DNA from: Natronosalvus rutilus
Lineage (GTDB): Archaea > Halobacteriota > Halobacteria > Halobacteriales > Natrialbaceae
Direction of reading: 5' to 3'
Length of the DNA: 64,000 nucleotides
Assembly (NCBI RefSeq): GCF_024204665.1
Contig: NZ_CP100355.1
Span: 1,155,451-1,219,450, forward strand
The notes under the pieces were generated by a model, which saw nothing but the letters and a program-made list of their open reading frames with translations, searched no databases and was not told where the DNA came from. Shown one piece after another: positions 51,718 through 60,938 of this stretch (position 1 is its first letter; each line of letters begins with the position of its first letter). The position numbers and the translations under genes are program-made.

Positions 51718-53139
51718 ATGGATATAAAACGTTCTGTTGTTCGGTTATTTAGTGCTAGAATTGGATCGCAATTTATAGGATTTTTAGGACTTATGTACTT
51801 TGCCCGTGAACTCGGTGCAGAACAAATAGGGATTTTTTTCTTATTTCAAGCTTCGCTGTCCATACTCACAGTTCCAGCCGATATGGGTGTGCAAGAAGGT
51901 ATAGAAAAACGAATAAGTGAGGGGTCAAATGCGGGAAAAATTTTAACAACTGGCTTGGTTCTCAAACTTGCCTTTTCAACGGTCTTGTCCATCGGTTTAT
52001 TCATAACCAAAGACGCCATTAATAATTATATGGGTGGGCAAGTGACTCTTTTACTTATCATAGCTCTTTTTTTGAATTCTATTTCTGAGGTGGCAATTCG
52101 GACATTGAGAGGTGAGTTGCGTGTTGGAGAAACAGCATCGTTACAATTCATTAGACAAGCGATTTGGGTTGGTATTGGGGCATTGTTTGTCTGGAGGGGA
52201 TTTGGCTACCTTGGACTTATATATAGCCTCATACTTGGTTTTGGAACTGTGTTTCTGTGGGGTATGTCAAAAAGTTCGACAAAACTTGGCCCTGTTTCTT
52301 GGAAACATGCAACCTCACTCTGGACGTACTCAAAATACAGTTTTATAGGTGCAGTCGGCGGCTCCTTCTACAGCTGGATGGATGTGGCAGTTATCGGTCT
52401 GTTTCTCCCACAAACACATGTTGGTGCCTACGAAATGGCTTGGAGGATCGGCGTGGTAGTTACCTTATTTAGCAGTACTATAGCAACAACGATTTTCCCC
52501 CAAGTAAGCGAGTGGAAAGCCGATGAGGATAGAAAACGAATTGAGTCGCTATTATCCAATGCAATTACCCCTTCATTATTATTTGTCATACCCGCCTTCT
52601 TCGGCAGTATTTTGTTATCACGTGAAATTCTCTCTCTTCTTTTTGGGCCGGAATTCGTTCTTGCCTGGCTTACTTTAATAATTTTTATGCTAATTAATTT
52701 TGTCCAAGCAATAACTGAAATTTTTTCCCGGGCACTAAGAGCCATTGACCATCCGGAATTGGTTGCTAAAGCTAGGACAATTAGCCTATCGCTAAATATT
52801 ATACTTAATTTCCTGCTGATCTGGAGATTTGGTATCACTGGGGCAGCGATTGCTACTGGTGTTGCCCTAACTGTTTATACCCTACTTGTTCTGTCATATC
52901 TGAGACCATATGTGCGAATAGAGTTCCCCTATTATGAGGTCACCTGGTGTATGATTGCAGGTATTGGTATGGCAATAGCAGTTCGCGGAGTTCAGTCATT
53001 AATCGTAATTAATTCTCTACCTATGCTTTTTGCAGTCGTTGGAATTGGAGCAGTGATATATTTTTGTTTGATAATGATTTATCCGCCCTTGAGAATTAAG
53101 GCATTAAATAATACCTCGTACTTTTTGAAGAATATGTGA
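51718..53139 (+). CDS. Wzx-like polysaccharide/lipid-linked oligosaccharide flippase
   Basis: A 473-residue integral membrane protein with about 12-14 helices, beginning MDIKRSVVRLFSARIGSQFIGFLGLMYFARELGAEQIG, the typical start of MATE/Wzx exporters. The later GDHPELVAKARTISLSLNIILNFLLI-type block (DHPELVAKARTIS) is also family-like. Known: it would move lipid-linked glycan across the membrane. The gene is distinctly A+T-rich with rare codons (ATA, TTA, AGA) compared with neighbours such as orc1/cdc6, a sign of transfer. Follows the epimerase gene by 18 bases. Confidence 0.88.
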   Translation: MDIKRSVVRLFSARIGSQFIGFLGLMYFARELGAEQIGIFFLFQASLSILTVPADMGVQEGIEKRISEGSNAGKILTTGLVLKLAFSTVLSIGLFITKDAINNYMGGQVTLLLIIALFLNSISEVAIRTLRGELRVGETASLQFIRQAIWVGIGALFVWRGFGYLGLIYSLILGFGTVFLWGMSKSSTKLGPVSWKHATSLWTYSKYSFIGAVGGSFYSWMDVAVIGLFLPQTHVGAYEMAWRIGVVVTLFSSTIATTIFPQVSEWKADEDRKRIESLLSNAITPSLLFVIPAFFGSILLSREILSLLFGPEFVLAWLTLIIFMLINFVQAITEIFSRALRAIDHPELVAKARTISLSLNIILNFLLIWRFGITGAAIATGVALTVYTLLVLSYLRPYVRIEFPYYEVTWCMIAGIGMAIAVRGVQSLIVINSLPMLFAVVGIGAVIYFCLIMIYPPLRIKALNNTSYFLKNM

Positions 53140-53240
53140 TGACACTTGATGATTAGACTGAACACCCTGATGTTTACTAGCACACCTAACCCAGAATCGG
53201 AAGTCAAAACAATTATTATTTAATAGGAGTATTTAGGGCT

Positions 53241-54125
53241 ATGTCAGATACATTTGTTGTACTTGGGCTTGATGCTGCCGATTATGATCTAGTCAAAAAA
53301 TGGGACTGTGAAAATCTCCTTCTGTCAAATCATAATGGTATTGATACGTTTGCTCATTCACTTGATGTGCCAGCAACGTATGAGGTCTGGCCAACAATTG
53401 CAACAGGTGTCTTTCCAGATCAGCACGGCGTTACTCTACCATCTTCTTGGGAAAAAAAGAATAGGGGATTTAGATTCTTGGAAGAGATTGGAACAAGGTT
53501 ACCAAAACTGCTTAAATCACCGGCAATTAAAATTAAACATTCGGTGGAAGGTCATGAGACTAAGACTTCTCTTGATCATATGTTTAATAATGGTGATGTC
53601 TATAATTGGCCTGGGTTAACATCTTGTCCTGATTGGGAGCAAGAAGGAGAATGGTTTTCAGCTGTTAAGAATAAATCTATGAGCGAGCAAAATTTTAGAC
53701 GGAATCATCTAGCTAATGCGGGAAAAGGAATTGGATGGCTTTCAGGAATGTCTCAAGCTGGCACACCGGTTGTTGGCGCTCACGTCCATATTTTAGATCA
53801 TATGGGTCATTTGTATGGAAAGCGTCCGGAAAAATTGGAGTCAATTTATAACGAAGTAGATGAACTTGTTGGTTGGCTCCATGATCAAGTGGATCGGCTT
53901 CTCATAGTATCAGATCATGGGATGCAGACAACAGCTACAGATGATCCTCAACCTGGTGTTCACTCTTTTAGATCAATGGTTTCTACAACTGAGAAAGGTG
54001 GCCTCCCTGAAGATATGACTGCAATCAGGGAATGGGTCGAATCACGTGTGAAAAATAATGGCGAAGAGAATATGACGGAAATTGATGCACCAATGCAGCA
54101 CCTGGAAGATTTGGGGTATCTCTAA
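53241..54125 (+). CDS. AlkP-superfamily phosphodiesterase/pyrophosphatase
   Basis: A 294-residue protein. Seen: metal-binding start LGLDAADYDL, nucleophile-type block EVWPTIATGVFPDQHG (Thr), VHILDHMGHLYG, LLIVSDHGMQT and GVHSF, so all metal ligands of the type I phosphodiesterase/nucleotide pyrophosphatase fold are present. No signal peptide, so cytoplasmic. Known: such enzymes split phosphodiester or pyrophosphate bonds; related genes occur inside haloarchaeal glycosylation islands. Inferred: acts on a glycan-linked lipid or nucleotide sugar. A+T-rich like the flippase. Preceded by an A+T-rich TATA-like region (53210-53222). Confidence 0.8.
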   Translation: MSDTFVVLGLDAADYDLVKKWDCENLLLSNHNGIDTFAHSLDVPATYEVWPTIATGVFPDQHGVTLPSSWEKKNRGFRFLEEIGTRLPKLLKSPAIKIKHSVEGHETKTSLDHMFNNGDVYNWPGLTSCPDWEQEGEWFSAVKNKSMSEQNFRRNHLANAGKGIGWLSGMSQAGTPVVGAHVHILDHMGHLYGKRPEKLESIYNEVDELVGWLHDQVDRLLIVSDHGMQTTATDDPQPGVHSFRSMVSTTEKGGLPEDMTAIREWVESRVKNNGEENMTEIDAPMQHLEDLGYL

Positions 54126-54169
54126 CTAGATTTTAATATATTCACATGGGAGTGGGATTAGATTATTTA

Positions 54170-54740
54170 TCGAATGATGCCATTTTTCACTGTGGTTCGT
54201 TCGCTGTAATCGAGCTGGCCACTCAATTTGTGACGAGCAAGAGCAGTCAGATAGCCACCAGCACTGACGAGATGTCTGTTTCGTTGAGATCGTGTTTCTC
54301 GGTGAGACGGTGCAAAAACGCCGCCACGGGACTGACCCCGCAACGACTGAGCACGTAAATCTCGAGCAGAAGCTTGGATTCGGTGTCGATCGCGGCACAC
54401 AACCGCTTTCATTCGTCATCGACCTCGATCTGTTTCTCGTTGACCACGACCCCAACCGTAGAGCCATCGGGGGTTGCTCTGAGTCTCTGAAAGCCTGCGC
54501 GTCCAGTTTCAGATTGCGCCGTGAGAACAGTCAATTCCGTGTAATTCGAACACTTCGACGACCTCTCGAACCGACACTCCCATCGAATGCACACGCATCC
54601 CGCACACCTTGACGAGTGTCGGGGTGCGGCCGTTCTCCCAAACCTCATCACAATCTACATCCAAGGTCCCTCTGAGCACAGGTTGGCGAGTTGCATGTAC
54701 ACTCCTCGCCACCACCTGCTCATTCCTCAAACTCTCATCT
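54170..54740 (-). pseudogene. decayed IS6-family transposase
   Basis: Minus-strand frames give VKVCGMRVHSMGVSVREVVE and FELHGIDCSHGAI (HTH region), then in another frame VNEKQIEVDDE, and finally GGYLTALARHKLSGQLDYSE. These are the order and motifs of haloarchaeal IS6-type DDE transposases. At least three frame changes are needed, and the C-terminal third after LDYSE is missing. Typical dead IS remnant between the AlkP gene and the large membrane protein. Confidence 0.75.
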
Positions 54741-54800
54741 AGATAGAGCCTTATTGTGGCATATTTTCCTTGGTTAGCATCTAATCCTGTTTGAGGATTT

Positions 54801-56585
54801 TCATTCCATGGGATGAACTAGGTACACTGTATTGCCTTTTGTGTCCACAATCTTCTTTGACCTTGTGTCTGTTTCTAGAAGGCGTAATTCATCTTTAGTA
54901 AATCGTAACCCGCTATAAAGTTCAACATCAATTTCTTTGGCACGCTCACTCGAAATTACATATATCTCTTTGCTAATAGCCCCCGATGGTGTGCTACTAT
55001 TCCAATGGTATGGTACATAATACGATTCCGCCCGATTTGAGTCTATATCTGCTAATACCTTGTTGTCACTTCTTGGCCCTTGAACTCGGTTTTCATAGTC
55101 ACCATATAAGCCTGTCCAAAACCGATCTGGTTCCCCTCGAGTGGTGGCAACACCAGCTTCTCCTTGATATGTGAAGGTGATATCGTAGCCTGTAAATTCG
55201 CTCTCAGGAGTATTCGGCGAACCCTGATAAATGTATGGTGATAAAAAGTATACAGGCACTGTAACTACTAGACAGATAATTAGTATAATGGTCAGTCCTA
55301 TTTTGAGTGAACCAAGTCTGTTTTTCTGTGAAATCCCTACACCAAGTGCGGCAAATATAGTTATGAAAACTAACAGAAACGCTGAGTACCGAACTGCTTG
55401 GATCAGTTGTCCTATTGAGGAATATACAATGATAAATAATGCTACTGTTGAACACGATATAAAATAAACACTAGCATGCGACAAATACCACCTTCTGAGA
55501 CGCGATCTTCGTACTGCTTCGATTCTAATGATGGTTGCTACGGCTAATATACATAGAAAAATTTTTGGAGAAAGGATTTTTAGTGCAATTTCGATAATAG
55601 ATGTACCAACAGCTGCTAGTCCCTCACCTCGAGTTTGAATACCAGCAGAACTAGTCTCGCCTATCTCTAGAACACTTCTCATCAGATAAACTAATGCACC
55701 GCGCATTCCTGTTTTATCAATTATCCAGCCATATATGAGGATCCCTAGTATAATGGACAGAATTCCTGTATCTCTAGAAATTCTCCCTGGTATTCTAGTC
55801 GGCAGTAGATATATTAAAAAGCTGACTGTGGCTGTGAATAATATGAAGGCAACTGCGTATTGTGGATGAAACAAGAGAAGTGAAACGAAAGAAATCAAGA
55901 GTATAGTAGTGTACTGCCATTTTCGCTGGTCTATTAAAAATAAGAGCACTAGTATTGGAAATGCTGAGAAAAATATGGCTACGGAACTAGGTGTAGGTTC
56001 AAGAAGTGGGTTTTGAGCAGACATGTTTGGAGCGATGAATAATGACATTAGTACTCCAACTGAGGTGCTCGTTTGGTGGTTAGTTAACCTTCGAACGGCA
56101 ACCCCGACACTGAGAGTAAAAAGCAACACAGCCATTGGGATCATTAGCATTATTGACGTCTCTGGACTGTGACTAGTTATAAGACCGATGATCCCTGCTT
56201 CAAGGTGCATTCCTGGATACAAATTTGTCCTTTGAATTATGCTATATGTCCCGACATCACGAACATATCCTAAATGACCAAACCCATCTGAGAGTGCATA
56301 AAAATAGTATCCTCGCAAGAGTGGAAATCCGGTTATATATATGATGGCTAAAATGCCTAAGAGTCCCGAATATTTACCTTGGACATCACCAAAAAACATA
56401 ACTAACAGGGCTATTATGGTTAGTGTGATTGTGATTGCTACCCAATATTGTAAATGTGGTGTATACACTGACAATTCATAACCTGTGAGTGGAGTTAAAC
56501 GAACACTCCAAAATCCAGCCGTTAGTAATAATAGGCCTATCACAGTAAGAAACCGGACTTGACGAATAGAACTGCGATGGTCCAT
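54801..56585 (-). CDS. large multi-spanning membrane protein of the glycan island (GT-C or polymerase type)
   Basis: A 594-residue protein with about 12-13 helices in the first ~460 residues and a ~130-residue non-membrane C-terminal tail. Seen: an acidic/aromatic extracytoplasmic loop after helix 3 (YYFYALSDGFGHLGYVRDVGT), a position where GT-C glycosyltransferases and DUF2206-type proteins keep catalytic Asp residues. Known: similar proteins accompany surface-glycan loci. Inferred role: transfer or polymerisation of lipid-linked sugars on the outside. A+T-rich, like the neighbouring foreign-looking genes. The 3' end is close to the IS6 relic. Confidence 0.72.
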   Translation of the reverse strand: MDHRSSIRQVRFLTVIGLLLLTAGFWSVRLTPLTGYELSVYTPHLQYWVAITITLTIIALLVMFFGDVQGKYSGLLGILAIIYITGFPLLRGYYFYALSDGFGHLGYVRDVGTYSIIQRTNLYPGMHLEAGIIGLITSHSPETSIMLMIPMAVLLFTLSVGVAVRRLTNHQTSTSVGVLMSLFIAPNMSAQNPLLEPTPSSVAIFFSAFPILVLLFLIDQRKWQYTTILLISFVSLLLFHPQYAVAFILFTATVSFLIYLLPTRIPGRISRDTGILSIILGILIYGWIIDKTGMRGALVYLMRSVLEIGETSSAGIQTRGEGLAAVGTSIIEIALKILSPKIFLCILAVATIIRIEAVRRSRLRRWYLSHASVYFISCSTVALFIIVYSSIGQLIQAVRYSAFLLVFITIFAALGVGISQKNRLGSLKIGLTIILIICLVVTVPVYFLSPYIYQGSPNTPESEFTGYDITFTYQGEAGVATTRGEPDRFWTGLYGDYENRVQGPRSDNKVLADIDSNRAESYYVPYHWNSSTPSGAISKEIYVISSERAKEIDVELYSGLRFTKDELRLLETDTRSKKIVDTKGNTVYLVHPME

Positions 56586-56752
56586 TGCCTCTTTGTCTAC
56601 GACTATAGAAGATACCTTTATCGTTTTTGGTTAGTCCTACTACTTGACTCCAATTTAACTGTTAGAACAAGTTTCCAATTTGATAACTATTTTGATCGAG
56701 CATTGTGTTACTTCCGAAGGTTGAATAACTAATGGCCTAAACTGTCTTGGTA

Positions 56753-57844
56753 ATGGCGAAAGTGGGTATCTACTTGGGATCTAACTCAGATCATATTTCA
56801 AATATTAATAATGTTCTTAAAACCTGGGTGCAAGCACTCTCACAAGCAAACCACGACACTGACCTCATTGGTGGGTCTGAGATACCTGAGTCTGTTCAAA
56901 TGGATTCAAGAATCCATCCGGTTTCTACAGCACGGTCTCCAACCCCTTTCGGAAAGATTAAAGATTCATATACTCATGTATCCCACTATATTTTAGATCA
57001 TGATCCTGATGTTGTAATACAACTTTGGAAATATCAGACACATGGACTAGGTGTTGCAGCAGCCGGAAAACGTCATCACGTACCGGCCATCATTAGATTT
57101 AGTGGTGATGTTTTCAATGAATACCGTGGATATGAACTACCATATTCACCCGCCGTCTTTCTACTAGACAATATCATCGGATCAATTCCGCTATTTCTTT
57201 CCGATAAGGTCGTCTCACTGGGACCAAATCTAAAGCAATCAATTAAAACTAGAGGTGTGTCTAATTCTAATATTCATCTTATTCCCCCACCTCAACCGGA
57301 TAAAAGCCGCTTTTTTCCTGCCGACGACGTGGCAGCAGTCAGAGCGAATCTGGATCTTAAGACGGATCGCCCTATTGCGCTCTTTGTCGGTCGTCTCTCT
57401 CGCCAAAAGGGGATGTCCTTTTTAGAGCGAGTAATAGAACGGGTTTTAGTGAAAACCGACTTCCAGTTTGTAGTCGTTGGGAAGGGCCCTTACCGAGAGA
57501 TATTTAAGAATCGATTTTCGTCTGAAGATGTTGTCTTGCCTGGATACGTCGCTCGTGAACAGATCGGAGACTATTATCGAGCGGCATCAGTCTATGTACA
57601 CCCATCACAATTTGAAGGTATTCCCCTCGTAATCTTAGAAGCCCTCCAAAGTGAGTTGCCTGTTGTTGCGCGAGATGCAGGAGACATAAGTTTCGTTGTC
57701 GAAGAGACTGTTCAGACTGAAGAACAGATGGCTAATCGGCTTGTTCGGAAGGAATGGGACGGAACATGGAAAAACAGAGGTCTATTCTCCTCTGAATATC
57801 AGAAAAGAGAAATCGCCCGTCTTATAAAAGACGTCACGATGTAA
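56753..57844 (+). CDS. GT4-type glycosyltransferase
   Basis: A 363-residue protein with the GT-B fold. Seen: GIYLGSNSDHISNINNVL at the start, ALFVGRLSRQKGMSFL (donor-binding strand), VVVGKGPYREIF, and the E-x7-E region QFEGIPLVILEALQSELPVVARDAG. Known: GT4 enzymes move a hexose from a nucleotide sugar to a lipid-linked glycan on the cytoplasmic face. ATG at 56753 (MAKVGIYLG) was preferred to an in-frame TTG two codons upstream. It converges with the next GT gene, and their 3' ends overlap by 11 bases. Confidence 0.88.
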   Translation: MAKVGIYLGSNSDHISNINNVLKTWVQALSQANHDTDLIGGSEIPESVQMDSRIHPVSTARSPTPFGKIKDSYTHVSHYILDHDPDVVIQLWKYQTHGLGVAAAGKRHHVPAIIRFSGDVFNEYRGYELPYSPAVFLLDNIIGSIPLFLSDKVVSLGPNLKQSIKTRGVSNSNIHLIPPPQPDKSRFFPADDVAAVRANLDLKTDRPIALFVGRLSRQKGMSFLERVIERVLVKTDFQFVVVGKGPYREIFKNRFSSEDVVLPGYVAREQIGDYYRAASVYVHPSQFEGIPLVILEALQSELPVVARDAGDISFVVEETVQTEEQMANRLVRKEWDGTWKNRGLFSSEYQKREIARLIKDVTM

Positions 57845-58991
57845 CCTTAATCAGATGAGCACGTGCCTCTCGTGTGAAACGATTGACTGAAAACCGCTCT
57901 AACGTTTCATCGTCAACACCGGTATTTGTCTCAAGATCAACCTTGGGAAGAATCTTCTCGAACTCTTCTTCTTGTGCAATCGTAAGGTGGGGATGGTTAA
58001 TGGACGGGAGGATCCCGACTGGTGTGGCAAGAACAGGGGTGTTGAGCGATAAAGCTTCAAAGACAACAGCTCCATAGGATTCCATCTTTGAGGGAAGAAG
58101 AAGAAGATCAGAACCGTGAATGGCTCTAAGTGTTTGCTTATGCGGAAGTTGGCCAGCTAAAAATACTCGTTCATCAAGTGATTTTTGGTGAATCGAATCT
58201 TCCACGGCATCACGTTGTGGTCCGTGTCCAATTAGGAGTAGAGAATAATCTTCTGGGAGGTTCGAAAGTAGATCGACTGCCTTGATTGGATTCTTGAGCG
58301 TAGTTAACCGACCAACGAAAATAAGCCATACTGTGTCCTCCGTCTCATTCTCTGGTGGCAATTTGACTGTATCTTCTTGGGTAATCGCGGTATTGACCTC
58401 TTCTGGATCAACAATCCCTTCTAATCTTGCAATAGGTACGCCTGATAAACGACTAATTTCCTTCTCAATTGAAGGTGTTCGACATAATGCTCTATCACCC
58501 ATAAAGAATCGGAAGTTCATGCGTTCTAAAAGCACTAATGGGTCAGTTAGACTAACATTATCGTGGATACTTGGCGAATAGCCGACAAACGTTACGAGTG
58601 GAACTCCAAATAATACCCGAAGTACTGCTGCAAGAGGGTGGAAGAGGTGGTTCGTTGAGTAAATCACATCGAATTCACGATTCCACATCAGTCGGATAAG
58701 ATAAGGGAAGACAAGGAATACAAAGAGAATCCGTCGCAGCTGCCCATAAAGTGAATTCGGTTGCGTATTTTCGGGTGAACCGGGGAAGGGTCGTCTGATG
58801 TCAACATTACTGGCGGCCTCTCTACTTTTCGTTCCGGCTATTCGAGTCGTAACAACAGTCACATTGTCTCCACAGTCAGTGAGATGTTTCGCAACGTTCC
58901 AATCGATAAAGGCGCCCCCCGATTTTTTGGGATAGAAATCCTCTGCTAGCAATAATACACTGATATTCTTCTCTGGATCTTGGTTACTCAT
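57834..58991 (-). CDS. GT4-type glycosyltransferase
   Basis: A 385-residue GT-B protein. Seen: LLLAEDFYPKKSGGAFIDWNVAKHL (the acceptor-side glycine loop), IFVGRLTTLKNPIKAVDLL, LLLIGHGPQRDAVEDS and PSKMESYGAVVFEALSLNTPV (E-x7-E). A hydrophobic segment near residues 88-105 may contact the membrane. Ten bases separate it from the next GT gene, so they are co-transcribed. Donor and acceptor sugars cannot be read from the sequence. Confidence 0.88.
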   Translation of the reverse strand: MSNQDPEKNISVLLLAEDFYPKKSGGAFIDWNVAKHLTDCGDNVTVVTTRIAGTKSREAASNVDIRRPFPGSPENTQPNSLYGQLRRILFVFLVFPYLIRLMWNREFDVIYSTNHLFHPLAAVLRVLFGVPLVTFVGYSPSIHDNVSLTDPLVLLERMNFRFFMGDRALCRTPSIEKEISRLSGVPIARLEGIVDPEEVNTAITQEDTVKLPPENETEDTVWLIFVGRLTTLKNPIKAVDLLSNLPEDYSLLLIGHGPQRDAVEDSIHQKSLDERVFLAGQLPHKQTLRAIHGSDLLLLPSKMESYGAVVFEALSLNTPVLATPVGILPSINHPHLTIAQEEEFEKILPKVDLETNTGVDDETLERFSVNRFTREARAHLIKVTS

Positions 58992-59000
58992 ATCTGTATC

Positions 59001-60152
59001 TCACGTGGCCTCTATTAGAAGCGCTTCAGTTTGATCTACCGTTGAATCCCACGAGAATTGCTTTGCAGTTCGCTCATTCACTGATCGAATTGATTCGAGT
59101 TTGTCCCTATCTTCTAACAGACGCTGCACCATATTTGTAAACGTATCCTGATCATTTGAGTTAAGGAGGTGTCCGTTAGTCCCATCCTGGAAGAAGTCCT
59201 CATAGACCGGTAACGACCTTGCAACGACTGGGAGACCAGCTGCCATCGCTTCTAAGAGGACCAGGCCAAACCCCTCCTGGCGGGAAGCAAACACAAAAAT
59301 GTCGGATGTATTCAACAGTTCTCTCTTCCGTTCATGGGACACAAAACCGTGGAACGTTACGGAATTCTGAATCTCTAAGTCGTGTGTTGTTCTCATGAGG
59401 CTATCCATTGCGGGTCCTTTGCCAACGATGTGAAGATGTGCTTTTGGATACTCGGTAAGAACGTCTTCAAATGACTCAAGGAGGAAATGTTGCCCTTTCC
59501 GCTTGCTGAGCCGTCCAACTGTAACCAATTCTTGCGGGCGATGCTCAACATCAGACATTTGATACCCTTCTACATCAACACCATTGGGGATTACAACGAT
59601 TCGAGAGCGAGGGATTCCATACTGTTCTAACTTTTTCGCGATGTGAGATGTCGGTACGATAATTGCTGTGTAAGAAAACACTCGAAGAATGTTCTGAACT
59701 AACAATTGGATAGTCGCAGTTATTGGATCATACGTCCGGTAACATGACCGATCATAGAATTCATGCTGGATCGCAAAAATCGGCACCCTTGCCAGTTTCG
59801 CGAAGATTACGGTGAGCGTCGGGTATGGCGTCATGTTCTCGATCACGGCATCGAATTCGTTTCGCAACAGCATCCAAGCAAGGACAGGGATACTCAGAAA
59901 AGCAAAGAGGTAGCGTGTTGCGTAGAAACTGGCTGTTGGAAAGCGAAAGAAAAGTGACGGTATGCACGTCACGTGACGTACGTCGTACCCGTCAACCGTT
60001 GTCCGCTTCGGGAGCTCTGGATCCGTCTTGCCACAGAGGAGAACGATATCATGGCCTCTCTCAGCCAGTCCCGACATCACCTCATGCGCTCGTTTTTCCC
60101 CACCTCCAGCGTCACCAAGTGGCGACGTCTTCGTGATGTAAAGCAGATTCAT
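59001..60152 (-). CDS. GT4-type glycosyltransferase
   Basis: A 383-residue GT-B protein. Seen: TKTSPLGDAGGGEKRAHEVM (start loop), TVGRLSKRKGQHFLLESFE, HIVGKGPAMDSLMR, RQEGFGLVLLEAMAAGLPVVA (E-x7-E). A membrane-associated stretch FLSIPVLAWMLL occurs near residue 90. GC content is intermediate between the foreign-looking genes upstream and the chromosome-like genes downstream. The formyltransferase gene ends one base from its start. Confidence 0.88.
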   Translation of the reverse strand: MNLLYITKTSPLGDAGGGEKRAHEVMSGLAERGHDIVLLCGKTDPELPKRTTVDGYDVRHVTCIPSLFFRFPTASFYATRYLFAFLSIPVLAWMLLRNEFDAVIENMTPYPTLTVIFAKLARVPIFAIQHEFYDRSCYRTYDPITATIQLLVQNILRVFSYTAIIVPTSHIAKKLEQYGIPRSRIVVIPNGVDVEGYQMSDVEHRPQELVTVGRLSKRKGQHFLLESFEDVLTEYPKAHLHIVGKGPAMDSLMRTTHDLEIQNSVTFHGFVSHERKRELLNTSDIFVFASRQEGFGLVLLEAMAAGLPVVARSLPVYEDFFQDGTNGHLLNSNDQDTFTNMVQRLLEDRDKLESIRSVNERTAKQFSWDSTVDQTEALLIEAT

Positions 60153-60938
60153 CTATCGGAATTTATTTCCTTGTTTACGAAACTCATGTCGTTCCTTTGG
60201 ACCAGGAAGTGTGTAGTATCCGCCGTCTTCAACTGGATTCGATTGAGTCTCAATTTCCCCGGCCTCGACTCGATCAATAACTTCCTTGGCGAGTTCTCCT
60301 CCCGTCTTGACGACCTTATTATAGACGTCGTGCATCGTATCGTCGTCCGAGATGGGAAACTTCCGCTGGAGAACGATGTCACCTTCGTCGAGTGCTTCGT
60401 TCATGTAGTGAGCAGTCACACCACTGTGGTCTTCGTCATGATACAGTACCCAAAATGCCGTCGCGCGACCGCGGTAATTCGGAAGCAGCGAACCGTGAAG
60501 GTTGATCGCTCCGTATTCAGGAATCGACAACAGTTCCGGTCCCAGTTTCTGTCCGCAGCTGATCGAAAGGATTAAGTCGATATTTTGCTCACGGACTTCT
60601 GACCGGAATTCTTCACTGTTTACGTCTATCTCTGTCTGGACTGGAATGCCGTTTGCTTTGCAGAGGGACGGAACGGAGTAGTATCGGTCCATGAGTGACT
60701 TCTGAATCGTATACGGCAGTGCTCCGAGGAACTTCCCACCTGCAAAGTGAAACCCGTAGCGGAGGAAGACAGCTGGTCCGAACATCCTGTACCGCATCCG
60801 TGCTGTTGTCAATAGACCCTCGCCCGGGTGTGGGGCGATCACAACGTTTGAGATATCGTCGGAGTACTCGTCTAACAGTGGCTCCAGATACCGCGGCATG
60901 TACATCGGTTCATTCATCGTAAGGAGGAGAACATTCAT
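60153..60938 (-). CDS. sugar N-formyltransferase (methionyl-tRNA-formyltransferase-like)
   Basis: A 261-residue protein. Seen: INLHGSLLPNYRGRATAFW with the catalytic His and the SLLP loop, and EALDEGDIVLQ with the catalytic Asp; both define the folate-dependent formyltransferase core. Its length and the neighbours fit sugar formyltransferases (Qui4NFo or ArnA-type) rather than the tRNA enzyme. Known reaction: transfer of formyl from 10-formyl-THF to an amino sugar. It overlaps the deacetylase gene by four bases (stop/start coupling). Confidence 0.87.
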   Translation of the reverse strand: MNVLLLTMNEPMYMPRYLEPLLDEYSDDISNVVIAPHPGEGLLTTARMRYRMFGPAVFLRYGFHFAGGKFLGALPYTIQKSLMDRYYSVPSLCKANGIPVQTEIDVNSEEFRSEVREQNIDLILSISCGQKLGPELLSIPEYGAINLHGSLLPNYRGRATAFWVLYHDEDHSGVTAHYMNEALDEGDIVLQRKFPISDDDTMHDVYNKVVKTGGELAKEVIDRVEAGEIETQSNPVEDGGYYTLPGPKERHEFRKQGNKFR

